Below are positions 32,699 through 40,257 of a DNA stretch of 64,000 bases, piece by piece. A model generated the notes under the pieces. The model worked only from the letters and a program-made list of their open reading frames with translations, was not told the origin of the DNA and ran no database searches. Both the position numbers and the translations under genes were made by a program. This DNA is from Parasulfuritortus sp037439465 (GTDB lineage: Bacteria; Pseudomonadota; Gammaproteobacteria; Burkholderiales; Thiobacillaceae), in NCBI GenBank assembly GCA_037439465.1, contig JBBIVX010000007.1, positions 1 through 64,000 of the forward strand, given 5' to 3'. Position 1 is the first letter of the stretch; each line of letters starts with the position of its first letter.

Positions 32699-33472
32699 AT
32701 GAAGTCAATACAGATGAATGCGGCTGGCTACAACGGAACCTGTGCCTCGTGCGGCGCGATGATCCATCTTCCTGCGGATTCCTCGCTTGGGGAGGACTGC
32801 CGCTGTGAGTCCTGCTACCTGAAAGAGAGGCTGGGCCAAACCCGGGCTACGCCCGCCGACCCTTATCTAGCCTTGGCTGAATCCCTGGCCGAGGCCCTGG
32901 ATGCGCGGGAGCACGAGACCGGCCTGCACTCCAGGCGGGTGGCTTGCCATACCCTCGTGCTGGCCCGTCGCTTCACTGGCGCGGCGGATACGCTGCGCCA
33001 GGTCTACTGGGGGGCGCTGCTGCACGACCTCGGCAAGATCGGCCTGCCCGACGCCATCCTGCTCAAGCAGGGGCCGCTCGACGCGGATGAATGGGACACC
33101 ATGCGCCAGCATCCCGACATTGGCCATCGCATCCTTTCCAGTGCCCCCTTCTTGTCCGCAGCCGCCGAGATCGTGCTATGCCATGAGGAACGTTTCGACG
33201 GCAGCGGCTACCCGAGGGGGCTTGGGGGCGAGGCCATCCCGCTGTGGGCGCGACTCTTCGCGGTCATCGACACCCTGGATGCCATCACCTCCGATCGCCC
33301 CTACCGCGCAGGGCGGACCTTCGACGCCGCCAAGACGGAAATCCAGCGCATGCGGGGCCAACAGTTCGACCCGCTTGCCGTGGCGGCCTTTCTGGCCGAG
33401 GAAGCGACCCTGCGCACAATGGTGGCCCAGAAATGCATGGAAATGGCGCCATACGGTGGCTCGCCCGCTTAA
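32699..33472 (+). CDS. HD-GYP domain protein with N-terminal zinc ribbon
   Basis: 257 residues. The first 45 carry two cysteine pairs (GTCASCGA and CRCESCYL), a probable zinc or other metal site. The rest is an HD-GYP domain: HSRRVACHTLVLAR, HDLGKIGLPD, CHEERFDGSGYPRGL and IDTLDAITSDRPYR, all key residues present. HD-GYP enzymes degrade cyclic di-GMP. The 231 bases upstream contain no gene I can support and may hold a promoter. Its presence in a copper island suggests that metal state feeds into c-di-GMP signalling, which is inference. Confidence 0.85.
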   Translation: MKSIQMNAAGYNGTCASCGAMIHLPADSSLGEDCRCESCYLKERLGQTRATPADPYLALAESLAEALDAREHETGLHSRRVACHTLVLARRFTGAADTLRQVYWGALLHDLGKIGLPDAILLKQGPLDADEWDTMRQHPDIGHRILSSAPFLSAAAEIVLCHEERFDGSGYPRGLGGEAIPLWARLFAVIDTLDAITSDRPYRAGRTFDAAKTEIQRMRGQQFDPLAVAAFLAEEATLRTMVAQKCMEMAPYGGSPA

Positions 33473-33504
33473 TGCCAGGGGATTAAAACCTACAACAAAG
33501 GAGT

Positions 33505-34661
33505 ATGGGCACGGCCTGTCGAATGATCCACACAATGATCCTCGCTATCGGACTCGGTGCCTGGGCCGGCCTTTGCCTGGCCGAAAAGCTGCCAAGGCAG
33601 TTTTCGTCCGGCTCATTCCGCCAACCACGTCGAATCAAGTGATTGCCTACCTGCAAACCGGCCAGGACAGTTGCCATGGCACGGATGGCCAGCCGATATC
33701 CTGCGTGGGCAGTGGCCAGGATGGGGAATTCCGGATGGGGCTGGCATGGCCCGCGCCGCGCTTCCGGAAAAGAGGCGACCTCGTTCAGGACCTGCTGACT
33801 GAGCTGATATGGACACGGAACGCAAATCTTGCCGGATACCCGCTCACCTGGATGGAGGCGCTGAATTTCGTGGCGCGGTTGAATGAAACGCGCCTGTTCG
33901 GCCATGCCGATTGGCGCCTGCCAAACCGCCGGGAACTGAGAAGCCTGGTCAGCCACCGGAGCCGACGCCCGGTCCTGCCCGAGGCACATCCATTCGTCAA
34001 CGTGTTTCCGGGCTGGTACTGGACATCGACCACTGCTGCCATCAGCCCGGCCCATGCGTGGTATGTCGACATGGACGGCGGCCGCATGTTCTTCGGCGGC
34101 AAGGATCAATCCTTCCTGGTCTGGCCCGTGCGCCACGTCTCGAACGTGCTCGCCGCCACCGGGCAGACGCGCTGCCATGATGGCCACGGAAGGCCTATGT
34201 CCTGCACGGGCAGCGGCCAGGATGGCGAGACACGCACGGGGCTGTCCTGGCCGTCGCCACGCTTTATCCACGACGGAGCGACGGTCATCGATACCCTGAC
34301 CGGCTTGCGCTGGCTGCGCGCGGCCGACCTGTCCGGCGGGCCCGTGAACTGGGCGGAGGCGCTGAGCGCGGTGCTGGCTTTGAACGCCTCGTTCCTAGGG
34401 GGTTACCGCTGGCGGCTGCCCAACATCAACGAGTTGGAATCCCTGGTGGACTGTGAGGCCCACAGCCCCGCCCTGACTCCGGGTCACCCCTTCACGGCCA
34501 TCCGGGAAACCTACTGGTCCTCCACCACCAGCCTTTACGAACCTGACTGGGCATGGGCCCTCTACTTGTATAAGGGGGCGATTGGCGTGGGGCAGAAGGC
34601 GGGGCGACATTTTCATGTTTGGCCGGTGACAGACCCAGTGTCTATTGCCGGCATGTTCTGA
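33505..34661 (+). pseudogene. DUF1566 (Lcl C-terminal) protein with two repeats, frameshifted after the signal peptide
   Basis: A start at 33505 or 33523 opens a clean signal peptide (MIHTMILAIGLGAWAGLCLA-EK) but that frame stops after about 40 codons. From about 33590 the -1 frame continues KAVFVRLIPPTTSNQVIAYL to 34661 and encodes two tandem DUF1566 units, each starting TGQxxCHxxxGxPxSCxGSGQDGE and containing WRLPNxxEL. One missing A in the run at 33584-33587 would join the signal peptide to the body. Sequencing error, true pseudogene or frameshifting are all possible. The body frame is also open upstream inside the HD-GYP gene, which is an artefact of the other frame. Confidence 0.72.
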
Positions 34662-34795
34662 CCTACCCTGCCACGGCCACAGGCCGGAATGCACAGCTCG
34701 GGGGCAAGTCTTGCCTTTTGCCATCCGCCGCAACGGTAAAGAGACCAGGCCAGATCACCCCCCTTGCGATACACGTACAGCGCCAGGCACAGGCC

Positions 34796-34930
34796 GGCGC
34801 CGCCTACGCCTACAAAGTCGTCGCCACCCTGGCGCCGGGCATCTTCCCCGAGTCCTCCCGCGTCGAGGGCCACGTCGCGGTCTATTTCGAGGCCGCCACC
34901 GTGATCATCTCGCTCACCCTGTTCGGTCAG
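34796..34930 (+). pseudogene. Fossil fragment of a copper P1B-ATPase
   Basis: About 45 codons translate to AYAYKVVATLAPGIFPESSR followed by VEGHVAVYFEAATVIISLTL, which aligns with residues around 195-245 of the intact ATPase at 36386-38710 (AWAYSVTATLLPGVFPPSFR, VDGRVAVYFEAAAVIVSLTL). No start, metal-binding site or catalytic motif remains. The two copies differ at many positions, so this is an old or separately acquired gene, not a recent duplicate. Confidence 0.85.
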
Positions 34931-35034
34931 GAAGCAGCGATCCCGGTAGCCGTCACGCGTATCCGTGCTGCCGTCCGCACGCGTGGCCACCAGCGTGTGG
35001 GCCCGCAAAGCCCAGTCCGGGCCATCCGCCGACG

Positions 35035-35050
35035 ATGACACATTTGTAAT
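35035..35050. promoter_or_regulatory. Candidate CusR/CopR operator before the repeat-protein genes
   Basis: ATGACACATTTGTAAT, 93 bases upstream of the repeat-protein start. It differs at only two positions from the site at 27100-27115 in the divergent copper promoter. The shared ATGAC-N2-ATTTGTAAT pattern suggests control by the same response regulator. Confidence 0.62.
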
Positions 35051-35142
35051 CCCCCCATCAGGTTCCTGTGGGTATCCCTTGCCCATACTGACTCCAACAT
35101 CACGAGAAGTGATGTTCTTCCTCAACGTCACAGGAGTCGATC

Positions 35143-35445
35143 ATGAAACGCAGCCACACCTACCTCACCGCCGCCATCCTGGCCATTGCCGCCGCCCCCG
35201 TGTTCGCTCATGACTGGGACGGCAACAGCGACATGGCGCAAAGCATCCTCAACGACCTCAGCCGTGGATTCGTGGGCGCCAGTTTCTCGCCCGTCAGCCT
35301 GGAACGCGGTTACGGCGACACCTACGGCTGGATCGTCCTCGACGTCCAGGCCGGCGAATCGCATGTGCCGCACACGGGCAGCAATAGCCATGGGCCTGAG
35401 AAGGGCTTCGGCGATAGCTATGGTTCGATTCTCAACGACCTGTGA
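35143..35445 (+). CDS. Small periplasmic His/Gly-rich repeat protein A
   Basis: 100 residues with a clear signal peptide (ILAIAAAPVFA-HDWD). The mature protein has two copies of a GxGDxYGxxxxDxx unit (GYGDTYGWIVLDV and GFGDSYGSILNDL) separated by ESHVPHTGSNSHGPEKG. It is a paralogue of the gene at 35534. Histidines repeat in SHxPH and SHGPEKG. No family known to me. An operator-like copper box lies upstream, so copper-induced export is likely. Confidence 0.85.
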   Translation: MKRSHTYLTAAILAIAAAPVFAHDWDGNSDMAQSILNDLSRGFVGASFSPVSLERGYGDTYGWIVLDVQAGESHVPHTGSNSHGPEKGFGDSYGSILNDL

Positions 35446-35533
35446 TCAGGCTTGACCCTCTTGACCCTCTCGTCCGGCGATCTTTACTGCCGGACGGGGC
35501 CCCTCCACCTCTATCCGTAAAATGGAATCTATC

Positions 35534-35839
35534 ATGAAGTCCTCTATCGCGCTTACCAGCCTCGCATTCACCGCCCTGATCCTGTCGGCAGCCCCCGCCA
35601 TCGGCCACGACATGGACGGCAGCCCCGACACCAAACAAAGCGTGCTCAACCTGCACGCCAGTCACTTCCCGCACAAACCTGGCGACAGCCATGGTCCAGA
35701 AAAGGGATCGGGCGATGCCTACGGCTCGGTGCTGCAAGACAAGGGTTCGCATGTTCCGCATGCCCCAGGCGACAGCCATGCCCCCGAAAAGGGCAAGGGT
35801 GACACCTACGGCTCGGTGCTCAACGACGTGAAGAAGTGA
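35534..35839 (+). CDS. Small periplasmic His/Gly-rich repeat protein B
   Basis: 101 residues. A signal peptide (LAFTALILSAAPAIG-HDMDG) is followed by near-perfect tandem units: SHFPHKPGDSHGPEKGSGDA-YGSVLQD and SHVPHAPGDSHAPEKGKGDT-YGSVLND. The unit is about 29 residues with conserved His, Pro, Gly-Asp and Tyr-Gly. The same unit appears in protein A. I start at the second ATG (35534); the one at 35522 adds four residues. Repeats with His may bind copper, which is inference from composition and location. Confidence 0.85.
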   Translation: MKSSIALTSLAFTALILSAAPAIGHDMDGSPDTKQSVLNLHASHFPHKPGDSHGPEKGSGDAYGSVLQDKGSHVPHAPGDSHAPEKGKGDTYGSVLNDVKK

Positions 35840-35883
35840 CCTGCTGACCAACTTCGGCGGCGCAAGCCGCCAGGAGGGGAACC

Positions 35884-36129
35884 ATGTATGGAATCGAACA
35901 TGTCGGCATGGGGTTGGGCGGGTTTGGCATGCTCCTGATCTGGGCCGTGCCCGTCATCCTGCTCGTTGTCCTGATTCGCCGATTCTTGGACGGCGGTTCC
36001 GGCTCACCGCACAGGGCCGCCTTGGAATTACTGGAGGCGCGCTATGCGCGGGGGGAAATCGACCGCGAGACCTATCTGAGGCAGCGCGCCGACCTGGAAG
36101 ACCCAGGCCGGGGCTTGCAGGGCGGTTGA
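35884..36129 (+). CDS. SHOCT-domain membrane protein (copy 2)
   Basis: 81 residues: a membrane segment (FGMLLIWAVPVILLVVLI) and a SHOCT domain (ALELLEARYARGEIDRETYLRQRADLED). It is the paralogue of the 31754 gene. An AGGAGGGG ribosome binding site precedes the ATG at 35884. Position between the repeat proteins and the copper ATPase mirrors the first copy, which sits between the Met-rich and the YHS proteins. Confidence 0.85.
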   Translation: MYGIEHVGMGLGGFGMLLIWAVPVILLVVLIRRFLDGGSGSPHRAALELLEARYARGEIDRETYLRQRADLEDPGRGLQGG

Positions 36130-36130
36130 G

Positions 36131-36298
36131 ATGCGTGCCTGGTTCAAGCGTATGTGGCGGGATTTTCTGGCCTGGCAAAGGGCCCATGGGGAAGCCCACG
36201 CTCGGGCCATCCCGCCTGTCTGCTGCTCGGCGCCACCGCCTGGCGCGGGCCTGGGTCGGACACCTCGGCAAACGATGAAGAGGGATGATCATGGTTGA
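36131..36298 (+). CDS. Short ORF after SHOCT copy 2 (55 aa, doubtful)
   Basis: One base after the SHOCT stop, an ATG opens 55 codons beginning MRAWFKRMWRDFLAWQRAHG with a basic, Trp-rich N-terminus and a Pro/Gly-rich middle. The tight spacing could mean translational coupling. The codons after residue 25 look random and it matches nothing I know. Confidence 0.3.
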   Translation: MRAWFKRMWRDFLAWQRAHGEAHARAIPPVCCSAPPPGAGLGRTPRQTMKRDDHG

Positions 36299-36303
36299 TC
36301 ATC
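36284..36303. promoter_or_regulatory. Inverted repeat before the copper ATPase
   Basis: GATGATCA-TGGT-TGATCATC is a perfect 8+8 palindrome 83 bases upstream of the ATPase start. It could be an operator or an mRNA hairpin. It does not resemble the ATGAC-type boxes elsewhere in the island. Confidence 0.35.
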
Positions 36304-36385
36304 GCCTTGGTCATCGGCACGCGACGCCGCCCATGCCCGGCCTGCCGCACCTGCGTTCTCGGCGGCTTGAAAGAGAGGAAACACC

Positions 36386-38710
36386 ATGAACCACGGCGGA
36401 CACAACCACATGGAACATGACCGGCCGCCCCCCGGCCCGGCCGAGCACGATCCGGTCTGCGGTATGGCCGTCGATCCGGCTTCGCCCCACACGGCGACGC
36501 ATGCCGGGCGTGAATACCGCTTCTGCAGCGCCGGCTGCCGGTCGAGGTTCGTGGCCGACCCGGCGCGTTACCTTGAACCCGCGCTAGCACCCGTGGCGCC
36601 CACCGCCGCGGGCATCGAATACACCTGCCCCATGCACCCGGAGGTGCGCCAGATCGGCCCCGGCGCCTGTCCCAAATGTGGCATGGCCCTGGAGCCGGTA
36701 TTACCGGCTGTGGCCGAGGCGGAAAGCCCTGAACTCGCCTCCTTCCGTCGCCGTTTCTGGTGGACCCTGCCGCTTACCGTGCTGACCACCCTGATCGCCA
36801 TGTCGGGGGAACTCCCCGAGCGCCTGCTGGGCGAGGCCAAGCCCTGGCTGGAACTGGCTCTGGGCACCCCGGTGGTGCTGTGGGCCGGCTGGCCCTTCTT
36901 CGTGCGCGGTGTGCAGTCGGTGAAGAACCGCAGCCCGAACATGTGGACCCTGATTGGCTTGGGCGTCGCCGCCGCCTGGGCCTACAGCGTCACCGCCACC
37001 CTGTTGCCCGGGGTCTTTCCGCCCTCGTTCCGGGTGGACGGCAGGGTGGCGGTGTATTTCGAGGCCGCCGCCGTGATCGTCTCCCTCACCCTGCTGGGCC
37101 AGATGCTGGAACTCCGGGCCCGTTCCGAGACCGGCGCCGCCATCCGCGCCCTGCTGGGCCTCGCGCCCCGCATCGCCCGGCGCCTGACGGATGACGGCGG
37201 CGAGGAGGAGATTCCCATCGCCCACGTGCATCCCGGCGACCGGCTGCGAGTGCGGCCGGGCGAAAAGGTGCCGGTGGATGGCGTGGTCTTGTCCGGAGAC
37301 AGCGCGGTGGACGAATCCATGCTCACCGGCGAGCCGATCCCGGTGGGCAAGCACCCCGGTGACCGCCTCATCGGCGCCACCCTCAACAGCAGCGGCGCCC
37401 TGGTGATGCGAGCCGAGGCGGTGGGGGCGGGCACGGTACTGGCCCAGATCGTGCGCATGGTGGCCGAGGCCCAGCGCTCCCGCGCCCCCATGCAGCGCCT
37501 GGCCGACGTCGTCGCCGGCCGGTTCGTCATCGGCGTCGTGACGATTGCCTTGCTCACCTTGCTTGGCTGGGGACTGTTCGGGCCGCAGCCAAGCTGGGCC
37601 TACGGCGTGATCAACGCAGTGGCCGTGCTGATCATCGCCTGCCCCTGCGCGCTCGGTCTGGCGACACCCATGTCGGTGATGGTGGCCACCGGCAAGGCGG
37701 CGACCCAAGGCGTGTTGTTCCGGGATGCGGCCGCGATCGAAAATCTGCGCAAGGTAGACACCCTCATCGTCGACAAGACCGGGACCCTCACCGAGGGCAA
37801 GCCCGCTTTTCACGCCGTGGTGACAGGGCCGGGCTGGAACGAAGCGGAGGTATTGCGTCTCGCCGCCAGTCTGGATCAGGGCAGCGAGCACCCCTTGGCC
37901 CACTGCATTGTCACCGAGGCACGTCGGCGCGGCCTTGGGCTGGACGATGCGGACGAGTTCGAGTCCGCCTCAGGCATCGGCGTGCGTGGCGCTGTAAAGG
38001 GCCGGGCACTGATCCTCGGCAACAGTAAGCTGATGACGGAGAACGGCGTCGACTGGCAAGCGCTGGCGGGCGCCGCCGAGGCCCTGCGCGGCGAGGGCGC
38101 CAGTGTCATGTTCCTGGCCGTGGACGGCCGGGCGGCGGGCCTGCTGGCGGTTGCCGACCCGATCAAGGCCACCACGCCGGAGGCCCTGGCGCGGCTGCGT
38201 GAAAGCGGCCTCGCCCTGGTCATGGCCACTGGCGATGGCCTCTCCACCGCCCGGGCCGTGGCCCGCCGGCTCGACATCGAGGCGGTGCATGGCGAGGTCA
38301 AGCCCAAGGACAAGGACGACCTGGTGGCTGCGCTGCAGGCCCAGGGCCGCGTTGTCGCCATGGCCGGAGACGGCATCAACGACGCCCCGGCCCTGGCCCG
38401 TGCCGATGTCGGCATTGCCATGGGAACCGGCACCGACGTGGCCATGACCAGCGCACAGGTCACCCTGGTCAAGGGCGACCTGCGCGGCATCGTCGCGGCT
38501 CGCCGACTATCCCTGGCGACCGTGGCCAACATGCGCCAGAACCTGTCCTTCGCCCTGATCTATAACACACTCGGCGTGCCCATTGCCGCCGGAGTGCTTT
38601 ACCCGTTCACCGGCCTGTTGCTGTCGCCATTGATCGCGGCCCTGGCGATGAGCTTCAGCTCGGTGTCGGTAGTGGGGAATGCCCTGCGGCTCAGCCGGAC
38701 GAAACTTTGA
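36386..38710 (+). CDS. Copper-translocating P1B-type ATPase with YHS and HMBD domains
   Basis: 774 residues. A His-rich start is followed by a YHS domain (HDPVCGMAVDP, FCSAGC), a heavy-metal binding domain (YTCPMHPEVRQIGPGACPKCGMALEP) and an eight-helix P-type ATPase. The metal-gate motif CPC is at residues 419-421, the phosphorylated Asp463 is in DKTGTLTEG, and the SEHPLA and GDGINDAPAL motifs are intact. It exports Cu(I) from the cytoplasm. RBS GAGAGGAAA precedes the ATG. Exact ion preference (copper or silver) cannot be read. Last gene of the island. Confidence 0.95.
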   Translation: MNHGGHNHMEHDRPPPGPAEHDPVCGMAVDPASPHTATHAGREYRFCSAGCRSRFVADPARYLEPALAPVAPTAAGIEYTCPMHPEVRQIGPGACPKCGMALEPVLPAVAEAESPELASFRRRFWWTLPLTVLTTLIAMSGELPERLLGEAKPWLELALGTPVVLWAGWPFFVRGVQSVKNRSPNMWTLIGLGVAAAWAYSVTATLLPGVFPPSFRVDGRVAVYFEAAAVIVSLTLLGQMLELRARSETGAAIRALLGLAPRIARRLTDDGGEEEIPIAHVHPGDRLRVRPGEKVPVDGVVLSGDSAVDESMLTGEPIPVGKHPGDRLIGATLNSSGALVMRAEAVGAGTVLAQIVRMVAEAQRSRAPMQRLADVVAGRFVIGVVTIALLTLLGWGLFGPQPSWAYGVINAVAVLIIACPCALGLATPMSVMVATGKAATQGVLFRDAAAIENLRKVDTLIVDKTGTLTEGKPAFHAVVTGPGWNEAEVLRLAASLDQGSEHPLAHCIVTEARRRGLGLDDADEFESASGIGVRGAVKGRALILGNSKLMTENGVDWQALAGAAEALRGEGASVMFLAVDGRAAGLLAVADPIKATTPEALARLRESGLALVMATGDGLSTARAVARRLDIEAVHGEVKPKDKDDLVAALQAQGRVVAMAGDGINDAPALARADVGIAMGTGTDVAMTSAQVTLVKGDLRGIVAARRLSLATVANMRQNLSFALIYNTLGVPIAAGVLYPFTGLLLSPLIAALAMSFSSVSVVGNALRLSRTKL

Positions 38711-39342
38711 GTCAAGCGGCTAACGCTATTCCCGCTGCTCATATTGGCTGGCCGCGCGTCGTATGTTGTGCGCGTCGATGCCTCCGAAACGCCCAAGCCC
38801 ACGGGCGCGATACAAAAAAATGGGCAACGATTCCACACACCCACCATCCGGATAATTCGTCAGGTTTTCATGCCGATGCCGGGATACTCCAGGTTCTAAG
38901 CCACCCGCCGCAGAGGCGCATCACCACGCCGAGCCAGGCGGCTGGGCGTGCACACGGCGGAAACCCTCCAGCATGCGGCCAGGTTGGCCAGGGCCGTATC
39001 CTGCCGCCAGGCGTGGGACTGGCTCAGGTTGGCCTATCCAGACGCGCCTGTATCGGGCGAGGCGCTGCACCACCGGCTGTTTGATACCCGGCAGGAATAT
39101 GGGGCCTGCAAGGTCAACACGGACACCCAGGGTGCCGTGTGGGGCGCCCATATCGCATTCACGGGCGGCCTGACTTTCCACCCGGAAGCGCTGTTGCGCT
39201 TTGCCCTGGACGTCTCTGCCCGGAAGGCCGGTTCTTGGCCCCTGCCTTTGGCTACACAATCTGGGATAATCCCAACGTCTCTTGGGAGTTCGACCATGCC
39301 CTGGAAGTACCCGCCCTGCCCTTGCCTGCACCGCCCCGCCTC
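38711..39342. other. Gene-poor stretch between the copper ATPase and the glycan cluster
   Basis: About 630 bases without a gene I can support. One plus-strand frame opens with GTG at 38948 and runs to 39361 (137 codons) with a plausible middle (VWGAHIAFTGGLTFHPEALLRFAL), but it overlaps the ELM1-like start, has no ribosome binding site and matches no family I know. It may be the decayed end of a lost gene at the boundary of the copper island. Confidence 0.5.
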
Positions 39343-40257
39343 ATGTCCAGCCCAGAAATAACGGTGTGGCGGTTTGTCGATGGCAAGCCGGGGCACGAAA
39401 AACAGAGCCTCGGTCTCGTCAACGCCCTGGCCCGGCTCACCAGAGTGCAGCGCCACGACCTGCCGGCCCGCACCGAGTTGAAGGACTGGCTGCTGGGCCG
39501 CCTTCCGGCCAGCCAGGACCTGGCCGCGCCCGATCTCATCGTCGGCGCCGGCCACGCCTGTCACCTGCCCATGCTGGCGGCGCGTCGCCTGCGCGGCGGC
39601 AAGGCGGTGGTGCTGATGAGCCCCAGCCTGCCCACGCGCTGGTTCGACCTTTGTCTCATCCCCGAGCACGACCACCCCCTGCGCCGCGACAACGTCATCG
39701 TCACCCTCGGCGCCATCAATGCCGCCCATCCCGAGTCGCACGACCGCAGCGGCCGCGGCCTGATCCTGGTGGGCGGCAACTCACCGCATTACGTCTGGGA
39801 CAGTCTGTCCATCACCCGTCAGGTCCTCGACATCGTCAACAGCACGCCGGATACCGCCTGGCGGCTGACCACCTCGCGCCGCACCCCCGCCGATTTCGTC
39901 GCCCAGCTCGCCCGCCAGGCCCCGGCCAACCTGGAGAGTCTGACCTACGACGCCACCCCCCCCGGCTGGCTGGAAAATGCTTTGCTCGAATCCGAGCGGG
40001 TCTGGGTCAGCGAAGATAGCGTCTCCATGCTCTACGAAGCCCTCACCGCCGGTGCCGCCACCGGCCTGTTGCGTCTGCCGACGCCGGGCACCGGCCGGGT
40101 CGCCGACGGCATCCAGCGTCTGATCGACGATGGCTGGATCACCCCCTATTCCACCTGGCGCCAGACCAACCGCCTGATCCCGCCACCCGCCCCCCTCGAC
40201 GAAGCCACCCGCTGCGCCCGCATCATCCTGGAAAGATGGTTCCAGCACGCCCTCTGA
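39343..40257 (+). CDS. ELM1-like (mitochondrial fission ELM1 family) protein
   Basis: 304 residues with the ELM1 family features ITVWRFVDGKPGHEKQSLGL, LIVGAGHACHLPMLAARR, SPSLPTRWFDLCLIPEHD and RVWVSEDSVSMLYEALTAG. Bacterial members have a glycosyltransferase-B-like fold and occur in LPS and exopolysaccharide clusters; they are often considered nucleoside-diphosphate-sugar dependent glycosyltransferases. The ATG at 39343 is chosen because it directly precedes the family start. It overlaps the next gene by 22 bases. Confidence 0.85.
   Translation: MSSPEITVWRFVDGKPGHEKQSLGLVNALARLTRVQRHDLPARTELKDWLLGRLPASQDLAAPDLIVGAGHACHLPMLAARRLRGGKAVVLMSPSLPTRWFDLCLIPEHDHPLRRDNVIVTLGAINAAHPESHDRSGRGLILVGGNSPHYVWDSLSITRQVLDIVNSTPDTAWRLTTSRRTPADFVAQLARQAPANLESLTYDATPPGWLENALLESERVWVSEDSVSMLYEALTAGAATGLLRLPTPGTGRVADGIQRLIDDGWITPYSTWRQTNRLIPPPAPLDEATRCARIILERWFQHAL

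Larger units (their letters stand above)
34662..35142. other. Gene-poor region with an ATPase fossil and a copper operator
   Basis: 481 bases between the DUF1566 gene and the first repeat-protein gene. Apart from the copper-ATPase fragment at 34796-34930 and the operator-like site at 35035-35050 I see no gene. Open frames here are short and lack recognisable content. Confidence 0.6.

Noticed and set aside
32901..33504. N-terminal extension of the DUF1566 frame through the HD-GYP gene
   Set aside because: It is the out-of-frame reading of the HD-GYP gene with Arg/Pro/Ser-rich content; the true N-terminus is the signal peptide in the neighbouring frame.
38948..39361. 137-codon plus-strand frame before the ELM1-like gene
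   Set aside because: GTG start without a ribosome binding site, overlap with the ELM1 start and no family match; kept only as a note.
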